A program made the translations under genes and the position numbers. 64,000 bases of DNA from Mycobacterium sp. 852002-10029_SCH5224772 (lineage in GTDB: Bacteria; Actinomycetota; Actinomycetes; Mycobacteriales; Mycobacteriaceae), in contig NZ_LZHT01000135.1 in NCBI RefSeq assembly GCF_001667315.1, forward strand, positions 62,001 to 126,000, in the 5' to 3' direction. Positions 49,266-58,937 of the stretch are shown here, piece by piece. The notes beneath the pieces are model-generated. The model made no database searches and was not told the origin of the DNA. It saw nothing but the letters and a program-made list of their open reading frames with translations. How positions within the stretch are numbered: position 1 is the stretch's first letter; the number at the start of each line of letters is the position of its first letter.

Positions 49266-50375
49266 TCAGAACTGCCACCACGGGTTCGATTTCACCGGGG
49301 CCGCGAGATCGATGCGCTGACCGGGGGCGGGCACCGCCACGTTCACCCGCGCGGGCTCCGCAGCGGCGAGCAGCCGCTCGACCGGCTCCGCCCACGGGTG
49401 GGGCGCCAACCGGAAAGTGCCCCAGTGCACCGGCACCAGCAGTCCACCGTCGGTGACATCCAGGTGCGCCCGCACCGCCTCCTCGGGGTTCATGTGCACG
49501 TCGGGCCAGGCCGTGTTGTACGCCCCGATGGGCAGCAGGGTCAGGTCGAACGGTCCGTGCTCGGCGCCGATCTGCGCGAAGCTCTTGGTGTAGCCGGTGT
49601 CGCCGCCGAAGTACGCACGATGGTTCGGCCCAAGAAAGACCCACGACGCCCACAGCGTCGTATTGCGGTCCAGAAAGCGTCCCGAAAAATGCCGCGCCGG
49701 CACGCAACCCACGGTGAGCTCGTCGACCTTTGCGGTCTGGTGCCAATCGAGCTCGACGATGCGGTGCTCGGGTATCCCCCACCTGCGCAGGTGGGCGCCG
49801 ACACCGAGCGGGACGAAGAACGGGGACCGCTGCGTGCGGGCCAACGCCCTGATCGTGTCGATGTCGAGGTGGTCGTAGTGGTCGTGGCTGATCACCACCG
49901 CGTCGACGGCGGGCAGCCCCTCGAGCTGAATCGGCGGCGGATGCAGCCGCTGCGGCCCGACGACGTCCGACGGTGAACACCGGTCGCTCCACACCGGATC
50001 GGTGAGCACCCGGTAGCCGTCGATCTCCAGCAGCGCCGTGGAGTGGCCGAACCAGCTGACGGCCAACCGGCTCGGATCCGAGCCGAAGACTCCCGGCGCC
50101 GTCAGCGGAATCGGCCCCCGGGGCCGGCTCCCACCCCGGTTTCCCACCAGCTCCCACGCGATGAGCCGCAGTTGCTCGCGGTCCATCTTGGTTTCCGAGG
50201 CGGCCTCGAGGTTGACGAAGGCGCCGTCGCGATAGTGCGGGGACCCGGCCGCCACCGCGGCAATCGAAGCGGGGTGGGCGCCGAGGGCATCGGGTGCACC
50301 GTGCAGCGCACGCACCAGCCAACCCCCGCCCGCCAGCGACGCCGTGCCGGCGACCAGCCGTAGCGTCCCCCGCAT
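49266..50375 (-). CDS. Metallo-beta-lactamase-fold hydrolase, NAPE-PLD/UlaG type (Rv0906-like)
   Basis: 369 residues. The metal motif SHDHYDHLD near residue 160 with later VPLGVG, FGGDTGYTK and VPVHWGTF is the NAPE-PLD/UlaG-type beta-lactamase fold, which binds zinc or manganese and cuts phosphoesters or lactones. A short hydrophobic N-terminus (RLVAGTASLAGGGWLV) may anchor it to the membrane. It starts 6 bp from the end of echA6. Confidence 0.87.
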   Translation of the reverse strand: MRGTLRLVAGTASLAGGGWLVRALHGAPDALGAHPASIAAVAAGSPHYRDGAFVNLEAASETKMDREQLRLIAWELVGNRGGSRPRGPIPLTAPGVFGSDPSRLAVSWFGHSTALLEIDGYRVLTDPVWSDRCSPSDVVGPQRLHPPPIQLEGLPAVDAVVISHDHYDHLDIDTIRALARTQRSPFFVPLGVGAHLRRWGIPEHRIVELDWHQTAKVDELTVGCVPARHFSGRFLDRNTTLWASWVFLGPNHRAYFGGDTGYTKSFAQIGAEHGPFDLTLLPIGAYNTAWPDVHMNPEEAVRAHLDVTDGGLLVPVHWGTFRLAPHPWAEPVERLLAAAEPARVNVAVPAPGQRIDLAAPVKSNPWWQF

Positions 50376-50381
50376 GGTTCG

Positions 50382-51113
50382 TCAGGCCCCTTGGAACTTC
50401 GGTGGCCGCTTCTCTATGCGGGCGACCTGGGCTTCGATGACGTCTTGACTGCTCCAGGCCCTGTCGAAGAGCTCCTTGTGCACCGGCCCGGCCTCTTCGA
50501 TGGCGCCGTCGTCGTTGAGCACCCGCTTGGCGTGCTGGATCGCCAGCGGGGCCAGGCCGGCGATCTCGGCGGCCCAGGCCTGCGCTTCGGCGAGCGTGCC
50601 GATGCGGTTGGCCATGCCGGTCTGCAGTGCCACGTCGGCTGTCAGCCTTTCCGCGGCCAGCAACATCGCGCGGGCCCGGCCGTGACCGACCAGTGACGAC
50701 AGTCGTCGGATGCTCCAGTTGTCAAGGGCCAGACCGTATTTCGACGTCGGAAACTGGAAGAAGGCGTCCGGCGCGACGACCCGGAGATCGCATTGCATGG
50801 CCAGCTGCAGGCCGGCGCCGATGGCCGGGCCATTGATGGCGCCGATCACGGGGATGAGGGTCGCGTCCAACACCTTGTGCAGCTCGATGAGCCGGTCGGG
50901 GTAGTCGGCGGCGAATGCGTCACCGCTCAGGTCCGCGCCGGCGCAGAACACCGTGCCCTGGCCGGTGAGCACGATCGCGCGCGTAGCGCCGTCGCCGGCC
51001 TTCAGCACGGCCTCGCGCAGCTCCTCGACGAGCTGGGAGTTCAACGCGTTGCGGCGCTCGGGGCGCTGCAACTCGATGGTCAAAACGGCTTCGGCCTGGT
51101 TGACACCGATCAT
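50382..51113 (-). CDS. echA6: Crotonase-like acyl-CoA binder EchA6
   Basis: 243 residues from ATG 51113, the same length as M. tuberculosis EchA6. Crotonase features are ELQRPERRNALN and FCAGADLSGD; the catalytic Glu of hydratases is replaced (GAGLQLAMQCD has Gln-Leu) and the second is absent (FPTSKYG), so it does not hydrate. EchA6 binds fatty acyl-CoA and feeds it to the FAS-II system for mycolic-acid synthesis, and is the target of THPP-type inhibitors. TAGGGT plus seven bases before the ATG indicates a leaderless transcript. The promoter is shared back-to-back with accD3. Confidence 0.9.
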   Translation of the reverse strand: MIGVNQAEAVLTIELQRPERRNALNSQLVEELREAVLKAGDGATRAIVLTGQGTVFCAGADLSGDAFAADYPDRLIELHKVLDATLIPVIGAINGPAIGAGLQLAMQCDLRVVAPDAFFQFPTSKYGLALDNWSIRRLSSLVGHGRARAMLLAAERLTADVALQTGMANRIGTLAEAQAWAAEIAGLAPLAIQHAKRVLNDDGAIEEAGPVHKELFDRAWSSQDVIEAQVARIEKRPPKFQGA

Positions 51114-51140
51114 GGCAGCCACCCTATATAGCCTCGTCAC
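51114..51140. promoter_or_regulatory. Divergent leaderless promoters of echA6 and accD3
   Basis: The 27 bp between the two start codons hold a TATATA core. Plus strand: TAGCCT then six bases then GTG (51141). Minus strand: TAGGGT then seven bases then ATG (51113). Both fit leaderless TANNNT -10 elements and are staggered around the same centre. Confidence 0.65.
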
Positions 51141-52622
51141 GTGAGTCGTATCACGGCTGGTCAACTACGCGATGCGGTGCTGGATGAAAAATCCTTCATC
51201 CGCTGGGATGGTGAACCGCTCGCGGTGCCGCGCAGCGCCTCCTACGCGCGAGAGCTGGCTGACGCTCGGACCGCTACGGGTCTGGACGAATCGGTGCTGA
51301 CCGGCGAAGGGCGCATCGGCGGGCGCCGGGTCGCGGTGGTGGTCTCCGAATTCGGCTTTCTGGGCGGCTCGATCGGGGTGGCCGCGGCCGAACGGATCAC
51401 CGCCGCGATAGAGCGTGCGACCGCGGAGGGTCTGCCGCTGCTGGCCTCGCCGAGCTCCGGGGGCACCCGCATGCAAGAGGGCACGGTCGCGTTTTTGCAG
51501 ATGGTGAAGATCGCGGCGGCCGTCCGGCTGCACACCCAGGCGCACCTGCCCTACCTGGTCTATCTGCGCAACCCGACCACCGGTGGCGTGTTCGCCTCGT
51601 GGGGTTCGCTCGGCCATGTCACGCTCGCCGAACCGGGCGCATTGATCGGATTCCTTGGGCCGCGCGTCTACCACCTGCTCTATGGCGAGCCCTTTCCCGA
51701 GGGCGTGCAGACCGCGGAGAATCTGCAGCGGCACGGCGTGATCGACGGCGTCGTCCCGCTCGACGAGCTGCGCCGCACGCTGGACCGCGCGTTGACCGTC
51801 GTCGCCGATCCTGCCGGACCACTGCCCGCGCCGCCGCCGCCCGAACCGACGCCCGACGTCGCGGCGTGGGACTCCGTGGTGGCATCGCGGCGGCCCGACC
51901 GGCCCGGCGTCGGACTTCTGTTGCGGCACGGCGCCACCGACGAGGTGCTGTTGTCGGGGACCGGCCGAGGAGAGGCGGCGACCACGCTGTTGGCGCTGGC
52001 CAGATTCGCCGGCCAACCCGTCGTGGTGCTCGGCCAGCAGCGGATAGCGGGCGGCCGGGCAAGCACGGTAGGCCCAGCGTCGTTGCGCGAGGCACGGCGC
52101 GGCATGGCGCTGGCCGCCGAGTTGCGTCTGCCGCTGGTGCTGGTGATCGACACGGCGGGGCCCGCGCTGTCGGCCGAGGCTGAACAGGGTGGGCTCGCCG
52201 GCCAGATCGCCCAAAGCCTGGCCGAGCTGGTGACGCTGGATACCCCGACGGTGTCGGTGCTGTTGGGCCAGGGCAGCGGCGGGCCGGCGCTGGCGATGGT
52301 GCCCGCCGACCGGGTGTTGGCCGCGTTGCATGGCTGGCTGGCGCCGCTACCGCCGGAAGGCGCCAGCGCCATCGTCTTCCGCGACACCGATCACGCCGCC
52401 GAACTCGCTGCGGCACAAGGCATTCGGTCGGCAGATCTGTTGGCGTCCGGAATCGTCGACGTGGTCGTCGCGGAACACCCCGATGCCGCCGACGAGCCGG
52501 TCGAGTTCTCGCGGCGATTGTCGCGGGCCATCGCCGCGGAGGTGCATACGCTGCGCGGGATCCCCGCCGCCGAGCGGCTGGCAGCCCGGTTGCAGCGCTA
52601 CCGCAACATCGGTCTGCCCTGA
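51141..52622 (+). CDS. accD3: Acyl-CoA carboxylase beta subunit AccD3
   Basis: 493 residues from GTG 51141. Carboxyltransferase fold in two halves: SPSSGGTRMQEGT and TTGGVFASWGSLGHVTLAEPGALIGFLGPR in the first, GGRASTVGPASLREARRGM and VLVIDTAGPALSAEAE in the second. It transfers CO2 from biotin to an acyl-CoA in the AccA/AccD system; the substrate of AccD3 is not settled. Length equals that in M. tuberculosis, about 495. The divergent leaderless promoter with echA6 links it to fatty-acid supply. A long hairpin follows 7 bp after its stop. Confidence 0.92.
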   Translation: MSRITAGQLRDAVLDEKSFIRWDGEPLAVPRSASYARELADARTATGLDESVLTGEGRIGGRRVAVVVSEFGFLGGSIGVAAAERITAAIERATAEGLPLLASPSSGGTRMQEGTVAFLQMVKIAAAVRLHTQAHLPYLVYLRNPTTGGVFASWGSLGHVTLAEPGALIGFLGPRVYHLLYGEPFPEGVQTAENLQRHGVIDGVVPLDELRRTLDRALTVVADPAGPLPAPPPPEPTPDVAAWDSVVASRRPDRPGVGLLLRHGATDEVLLSGTGRGEAATTLLALARFAGQPVVVLGQQRIAGGRASTVGPASLREARRGMALAAELRLPLVLVIDTAGPALSAEAEQGGLAGQIAQSLAELVTLDTPTVSVLLGQGSGGPALAMVPADRVLAALHGWLAPLPPEGASAIVFRDTDHAAELAAAQGIRSADLLASGIVDVVVAEHPDAADEPVEFSRRLSRAIAAEVHTLRGIPAAERLAARLQRYRNIGLP

Positions 52623-52629
52623 GCTTTCA

Positions 52630-52686
52630 CGAGCAGACACACAAGCACCCTTTTCCTCGGCCTGTCGGGTGCTTTGTGTCTGCTCG
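52630..52686. terminator. 20-bp imperfect hairpin after accD3
   Basis: An arm starting CGAGCAGACACACAAG (52630-52650) pairs with one starting GGGTGCTTTGTGTCTG (52667-52686), 20 pairs with one bulged base and a 16-nt loop. It sits 7 bp after the accD3 stop and before the prrAB operon, in the right place for a strong terminator. Confidence 0.7.
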
Positions 52687-52753
52687 CGCCAAGGTGGCGC
52701 CCAGCTCGCGCCCAGGTCGCGCCTCCCACAGCCGCAAGCAACAATCAGGCAAA

Positions 52754-53464
52754 ATGGGCGACATGGACACAGGAGCTACTTCACCGCGGGTCTTGGTCGT
52801 CGACGACGACTCCGATGTGCTCGCGTCGCTGGAACGTGGCCTGCGGCTGTCCGGATTCGAGGTGTCGACCGCGGTCGATGGCGCCGAGGCATTGCGCAGC
52901 GCCACCGAGACCCGGCCGGACGCGATCGTGCTCGACATCAACATGCCGGTGCTGGACGGCGTCAGCGTCGTCACCGCGCTGCGCGCCATGGACAACGACG
53001 TCCCGGTCTGCGTGCTCTCTGCCCGCAGCTCGGTCGACGACCGGGTGGCGGGCCTGGAGGCCGGCGCCGACGATTACCTGGTCAAACCGTTCGTGCTGGC
53101 CGAATTGGTCGCGCGGGTCAAGGCGCTGCTGCGCCGCCGGGGCTCCGTCGCGTCGTCCTCGTCGGAAACCATCACGGTGGGGCCGCTGGAAGTCGATATC
53201 CCGGGCCGGCGTGCCCGGGTCAACGGCGTCGACGTCGACCTGACCAAGCGGGAATTCGACCTGCTGGCGGTGCTGGCCGAACACAAGACCGCGGTGCTGT
53301 CCCGCGCACAACTGCTCGAGCTGGTGTGGGGGTACGACTTCGCCGCCGACACCAACGTCGTCGACGTGTTCATCGGATACCTGCGCCGCAAGCTGGAGGC
53401 CAACGGAGGCCCCCGGCTACTGCACACCGTGCGCGGCGTGGGATTCGTACTGCGCATGCAGTAA
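52754..53464 (+). CDS. prrA: Response regulator PrrA
   Basis: 236 residues from ATG 52754 (MGDMDTG start, same length as M. tuberculosis PrrA). Receiver domain 10-125 with acidic DDDSD, phospho-acceptor Asp in IVLDINMPVLDG, Thr/Ser in VLSARS and Lys in VKPF; an OmpR-type winged helix (about 145-236) has LTKREFDLLAVLAEHKTAVL. PrrA is an essential DNA-binding regulator in M. tuberculosis responding to nitrogen, oxygen and pH stress. The kinase gene prrB follows after 15 bp. Confidence 0.96.
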   Translation: MGDMDTGATSPRVLVVDDDSDVLASLERGLRLSGFEVSTAVDGAEALRSATETRPDAIVLDINMPVLDGVSVVTALRAMDNDVPVCVLSARSSVDDRVAGLEAGADDYLVKPFVLAELVARVKALLRRRGSVASSSSETITVGPLEVDIPGRRARVNGVDVDLTKREFDLLAVLAEHKTAVLSRAQLLELVWGYDFAADTNVVDVFIGYLRRKLEANGGPRLLHTVRGVGFVLRMQ

Positions 53465-53479
53465 CCCGGTCGAGCGGCC

Positions 53480-54817
53480 ATGAACTTCCTGTCCCGGATC
53501 CTGACCCGTACGCCGTCGCTACGTGCCCGGGTCGCGGTCGCGACGGCGATCGGCACCGCGATCGTGGTGGTGATCGCAGGGGCGGTCGTGTGGTTCGGCA
53601 TCACCAGCGCCTGGAAGGAACGGCTGGATCGGCGCCTGGACGAGGCGGCGGGCTTCGCCATCCCCTTCCTGCCGCGCGGGCTCAGCCAGATACCGCGCGC
53701 CCCCAACGACCAGGACACCGTCATCACCGTGCGGCGCGACGGCGAGGTCAAGTCCAATTCCGACGTCACGCTGCCCCCGCTGGCCGAGGGCTACGCCGAC
53801 ACCCATATCAACGGCGTGCGCTATCGAGTGCGAACCCTGGAGGTCCGCACGCCACAACCGGCGACGGTGGAGGTGGGCGCCACCTATGACGACACGATCG
53901 CCCAAATCAACAACCTGCACCGCCGGGTGATCCTGATCTGCGCGCTGTCGATCGGCGCGGCGGCCGTATTCGCTTGGCTCCTGGCGGCTTTCGCGGTGCG
54001 GCCGTTCAAGCGGCTGGCCCAGCAAGCCCGTTCGATCGACGCCGACGAACGGCCGCAGGTGGCGGTGCGCGGCGCCACCGAGGCGGTCGAGGTCGCCGAG
54101 GCCATGCGGGGCATGCTGCAGCGCATCTGGACCGAACAGGACCGGACCAAGGACGCGCTCGCGTCCGCACGCGACTTCGCCGCGGTGTCCTCGCACGAGC
54201 TGCGCACTCCTCTGACCGCGATGCGTACCAACCTCGAAGTGCTGTCCACCCTGGACATGCCGGATGACCAACGCAAAGAAGTGCTGGGCGACGTCATCCG
54301 CACCCAGTCGCGAATCGAGGCCACGCTGAGCGCCCTCGAGCGGCTGGCCCAGGGCGAACTGTCGACGTCCGACGATCACGTGCCGGTCGACATCACCGAG
54401 CTGCTCGACCGCGCCGCCCACGACGCCACCCGGATCTATCCCGGGCTCGACGTCTCGCTGGTGCCCTCGCCCACCTGCATCATCGTCGGGTTACCGGCCG
54501 GATTGCGCCTTGCCGTCGACAACGCGATCGCCAATGCCGTCAAGCATGGCGGGGCAACCCGCGTCGAGCTGTCGGCGGTCAGCTCCCGCGTCGGCGTGCA
54601 GATCGCCATCGACGACAACGGACGCGGCGTGCCCGAGGACGAGCGCCAAGTCGTGTTCGCCCGGTTCTCCCGCGGATCGACGGCCTCCCATTCCGGGTCG
54701 GGCCTGGGATTGGCGTTGGTGGCCCAGCAGGCCCAGCTGCACGGCGGGACTGCCGAGCTCGAAAGCAGCCCGCTGGGCGGTGCGCGGCTGGTGCTGCGAC
54801 TCCCCGGACCCAGCTAG
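53480..54817 (+). CDS. prrB: Sensor histidine kinase PrrB
   Basis: 445 residues. Two membrane spans (about 18-42 and 150-172) enclose an extracytoplasmic sensor region; then HAMP (about 175-225), HisKA with SSHELRTPLTAMRTN near 235, and HATPase with DNAIANAVKHGG, DNGRGVPEDE and GSGLGLALV. It autophosphorylates on His and passes phosphate to PrrA. The length is as in M. tuberculosis. DUF2630 follows 45 bp downstream; the ompATb/arfABC genes that lie after prrB in M. tuberculosis, as I recall, are absent here. Confidence 0.96.
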   Translation: MNFLSRILTRTPSLRARVAVATAIGTAIVVVIAGAVVWFGITSAWKERLDRRLDEAAGFAIPFLPRGLSQIPRAPNDQDTVITVRRDGEVKSNSDVTLPPLAEGYADTHINGVRYRVRTLEVRTPQPATVEVGATYDDTIAQINNLHRRVILICALSIGAAAVFAWLLAAFAVRPFKRLAQQARSIDADERPQVAVRGATEAVEVAEAMRGMLQRIWTEQDRTKDALASARDFAAVSSHELRTPLTAMRTNLEVLSTLDMPDDQRKEVLGDVIRTQSRIEATLSALERLAQGELSTSDDHVPVDITELLDRAAHDATRIYPGLDVSLVPSPTCIIVGLPAGLRLAVDNAIANAVKHGGATRVELSAVSSRVGVQIAIDDNGRGVPEDERQVVFARFSRGSTASHSGSGLGLALVAQQAQLHGGTAELESSPLGGARLVLRLPGPS

Positions 54818-54862
54818 CTGCGCTGGCTGTCAGCCGTCTCCCGAGTCGGGCAGACTGGAGCG

Positions 54863-55126
54863 ATGGCCAACGGCAGCAAACCGACCGACAACGACACCCT
54901 GGCACACATCCGCGACCTGGTCGCCGAGGAAAAGGCGCTTCGCGCCCAGCTGCAACACGGTGACATCGACACGTCGGAGGAACATGACCGCCTTCGGCGA
55001 ATGGAGATCGAACTCGACCAGTGCTGGGATCTGCTGCGGCAGCGCCGGGCACTGCGCGAAAGCGGCGCAGACCCGCGCGAGGCGGAGGTGCGCCCGCCCG
55101 ACGAGGTCGAGGGTTACCTGAGCTGA
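54863..55126 (+). CDS. DUF2630 protein (Rv0898c-like)
   Basis: 87 residues, highly charged and helical: DTLAHIRDLVAEEKALRAQL, then RLRRMEIELDQCWDLLRQRR. It matches the DUF2630 family in length and pattern, of unknown function. Its TGA overlaps the CTG proposed as start of the next gene (CTGA at 55123), implying translational coupling. Confidence 0.88.
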   Translation: MANGSKPTDNDTLAHIRDLVAEEKALRAQLQHGDIDTSEEHDRLRRMEIELDQCWDLLRQRRALRESGADPREAEVRPPDEVEGYLS

Positions 55127-56700
55127 GCGACCACGCGGCCGGCGTTGACGGCTTAGACGTCATCGTCGTAGGAGGCGGGCACAACGGCCTCGTCGCGGCG
55201 GCCTATCTGGCCCGGGCGGGCCTGCGGGTACGCCTGCTGGAACGGCTGGAGTGGATCGGCGGCGCGGCCGTCTCGGCGCACGCCTTCGACGGTGTCGGGG
55301 TCCGGGTCTCGCGTTACTCGTACCTGGTCAGCTTGCTGCCCAGCCGCATCGTCGATGACCTGGGCGCCCGGGTGCGCCTGGCCCGGCGGCCCTTTTCGTC
55401 GTACACGCCCGACCCCGCCACCGGCGGGCGCAGCGGCCTGCTCATCGGGGCGCCCGGAGCGACGTTTGCCGCCATCGGCGCGGCCGACGACGCGGACGGC
55501 TTCGCCGCCTTCTACCAACGTTGCCGGTTGGTGACCGAACGGTTGTGGCCGACAATGCTCGAACCGCTGCGCCGCCGCGAGGAGGCCCGCCGCTGCGTCG
55601 TGGCGACCGATCGCGCCGCGGCGGCCGCCTGGCGGGCCATGATCGAGGAACCGATCGGCAACGCCATCGCCGACGCGGTCGGCAACGACGTGGTTCGCGG
55701 GGTGATGGGAACCGACGCGCTCATCGGCACTTTCGCCCGCCTCGGCGATTCGTCGTTGACGCAGAATGTCTGCTTCTTGTATCACGTGCTCGGCGGCGGC
55801 ACCGGCGACTGGGACGTCCCGATCGGCGGGATGGGCGCGCTGACCACCGCCCTGGCCACGGCCGCCGTCGGCCACGGCGCTGAAATACTCACCGGCGCAG
55901 AGGTTTACGCCGTCGATCCGAATGGCGAGGTGCGTTATCGCACCGGACAGCAGGAGCACCGGGTCCGGGCCCGGTTCGTCCTCGCCGGTGTGACGCCGAC
56001 GGTGCTGGCGGAGCTACTCGGCGAAGCAGCGCCGCCAGCCGCCGCCGGCTCGCAGGTCAAGGTGAACATGGTGCTGCGGCGGTTGCCCCGGCTACGCGAC
56101 CGCGCCGTCACGCCCGAGCAGGCCTTCGCCGGGACGTTTCACGTCAACGAGACCTGGACGCAACTGGATGTGGCCTACACGCAGGCGGCCGCGGGGCAAA
56201 CGCCGAATCCCCTGCCGTGCGAGGCCTATTGCCATTCCCTGACCGACCCCAGCATCCTGTCAGACGACTTGCGCGGCTCGGGCGCCCAGACGATGACGGT
56301 CTTCGGCCTGCACACCCCGCACGCGCTGTTCAGCTACTCCGACCCCGACGCGCTGCGCGGCCGGCTCACCGACAAGGTGCTGACATCGCTGAATTCCGTT
56401 CTGGCCGAACCTATTCAAGGCCTGCTGCTGCGCGATGCGCAGGGGCGCCCGTGCATCGAGACGACGACCACGTCGGATCTGGAGCGCACCTTGGGGATGA
56501 GCGGCGGCAACATTTTCCACGGCGGCCTGTGCTGGCCGTTCGCCGACGATGACGACCCGCTGGACACCCCGGCGCGGCAATGGGGTGTGGCCACCGCTCA
56601 CGAACGAATCATGTTGTGCGGCTCGGGCGCCCGTCGCGGCGGAGCGGTGTCGGGCATCGGCGGGCACAACGCCGCGATGGCAGTGCTCGCGTCGGGCTGA
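55123..56700 (+). CDS. FAD-dependent oxidoreductase, phytoene-desaturase-like (Rv0897c-like), CTG start proposed
   Basis: 525 residues if translation begins at CTG 55123 in a CTGA overlap with the DUF2630 stop. No ATG, GTG or TTG occurs in frame between that point and the FAD-binding GGGHNGLVAAAYLARAG (residue about 15); the next upstream GTG at 55021 would add 34 unrelated residues. The protein has the amine-oxidase/phytoene-desaturase FAD fold, with GGTGDWDVPIGGMGALTTAL mid-protein and GSGARRGGAVSGIGGHNAA near the end. Substrate unknown. Start codon uncertain. Confidence 0.85.
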   Translation: MSDHAAGVDGLDVIVVGGGHNGLVAAAYLARAGLRVRLLERLEWIGGAAVSAHAFDGVGVRVSRYSYLVSLLPSRIVDDLGARVRLARRPFSSYTPDPATGGRSGLLIGAPGATFAAIGAADDADGFAAFYQRCRLVTERLWPTMLEPLRRREEARRCVVATDRAAAAAWRAMIEEPIGNAIADAVGNDVVRGVMGTDALIGTFARLGDSSLTQNVCFLYHVLGGGTGDWDVPIGGMGALTTALATAAVGHGAEILTGAEVYAVDPNGEVRYRTGQQEHRVRARFVLAGVTPTVLAELLGEAAPPAAAGSQVKVNMVLRRLPRLRDRAVTPEQAFAGTFHVNETWTQLDVAYTQAAAGQTPNPLPCEAYCHSLTDPSILSDDLRGSGAQTMTVFGLHTPHALFSYSDPDALRGRLTDKVLTSLNSVLAEPIQGLLLRDAQGRPCIETTTTSDLERTLGMSGGNIFHGGLCWPFADDDDPLDTPARQWGVATAHERIMLCGSGARRGGAVSGIGGHNAAMAVLASG

Positions 56701-56766
56701 CGTTGGGGGTGTACAGCATTTGCGGCGTGTCGGCGTACAGACACGCACGCTCGCGGGGCGAGAGGA

Positions 56767-58062
<1,296 letters not shown>

Positions 58063-58190
58063 GAGAACCCCTTCGCGCTTCCGGATGATATGGCTGCCCC
58101 TGACTTGGTGCTTACAGCTGAAGGTAGTCGTTATGGCGGCGCGGCGCCCGTCCGGGGTGGGGTCTGCTGGTCATGTCAGCAGTCGGCGCG

Positions 58191-58865
58191 CTACGGCTGC
58201 AGGCGCTCGACGCGATCGCCGCTGACCCGGATGCGGTTATGCAATCGGTTTTCCCGCCCCTGCCAAAACTCGACCACCTCCGGCGCGATGAGATAGCCAC
58301 CCCAGCTCGGCGGCACCGGAACCTGCTCGCGATCGGCGAAGCGCGCGCTCACCTCCGCCAGCCGGCTGAGCAGGCCTGCCCGCGAGGCGATCGGTTGCGA
58401 CTGATGCGATGCCCAGGCGCCCAGTTGGGACCCGCGCGGCCGCTTGGACCAGTAGTCCTCGGTGGCCTGCGCGGTGACCTTGCTCACCGGGCCGCGGACG
58501 TGGACCTGGCGGCCGAGTTGGTACCAGGGAAACGTCGCCGATGCGTACGGCGTCGCGGCCAGATCGTCCCCCTTGGCTGAGTCATAGTTGGTGAAAAAGG
58601 TGATTCCGGTCTCGTCAACGCCTTTGCACAACACCGAGCGGCTCGCCGGCCTGCCGTCGGCGGTGACGGTCGCCAGGACCATCGCGTTGGGCTCGGCGAC
58701 ACCCGACCGTTCGGCGTAGGCGATCCAGCTGCGCAACAACGAAACCCAACCGTCGTCCAGCCAGTCCGCGTCGAGATCTGAACTGCCGTCCTTTTCCGCC
58801 GATCCGTATTCCACACGCATTCTGTGCAGGTGCTCTTTTCGGCGCTCGGGGTCTGGTCCTGCCAT
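58191..58865 (-). CDS. pdxH: Pyridoxamine 5'-phosphate oxidase PdxH
   Basis: 224 residues from ATG 58865. FMN-binding split-barrel oxidase features: MVLATVTADGRPASRSVLCKG, FFTNYDSAKGDDL, ASATFPWYQLGRQVHVRG and the C-terminal FWQGRENRLHNRIR. It makes pyridoxal 5'-phosphate from pyridoxamine or pyridoxine phosphate with O2. It is divergent from citA across a 72-bp spacer containing a perfect palindrome. From memory pdxH is elsewhere in M. tuberculosis, whereas other mycobacteria keep it here. Confidence 0.95.
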   Translation of the reverse strand: MAGPDPERRKEHLHRMRVEYGSAEKDGSSDLDADWLDDGWVSLLRSWIAYAERSGVAEPNAMVLATVTADGRPASRSVLCKGVDETGITFFTNYDSAKGDDLAATPYASATFPWYQLGRQVHVRGPVSKVTAQATEDYWSKRPRGSQLGAWASHQSQPIASRAGLLSRLAEVSARFADREQVPVPPSWGGYLIAPEVVEFWQGRENRLHNRIRVSGDRVERLQP

Positions 58866-58874
58866 CGCCTCAAC

Positions 58875-58903
58875 GCTACCGGCGGTTGCTACCGGCCGGT
58901 AGC
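58875..58903. promoter_or_regulatory. Palindromic operator candidate between pdxH and citA
   Basis: GCTACCGGCCGGTAGC (58888-58903) is a perfect 16-bp palindrome; its half-site GCTACCGG occurs again 13 bp to the left (58875-58882). Three half-sites in a 72-bp divergent spacer point to a dimeric repressor or activator acting on both genes. The factor is unknown. Confidence 0.6.
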
Positions 58904-58937
58904 GTCCGCCCGAGCGCGGGGTGCGAGAATTTTCGGC

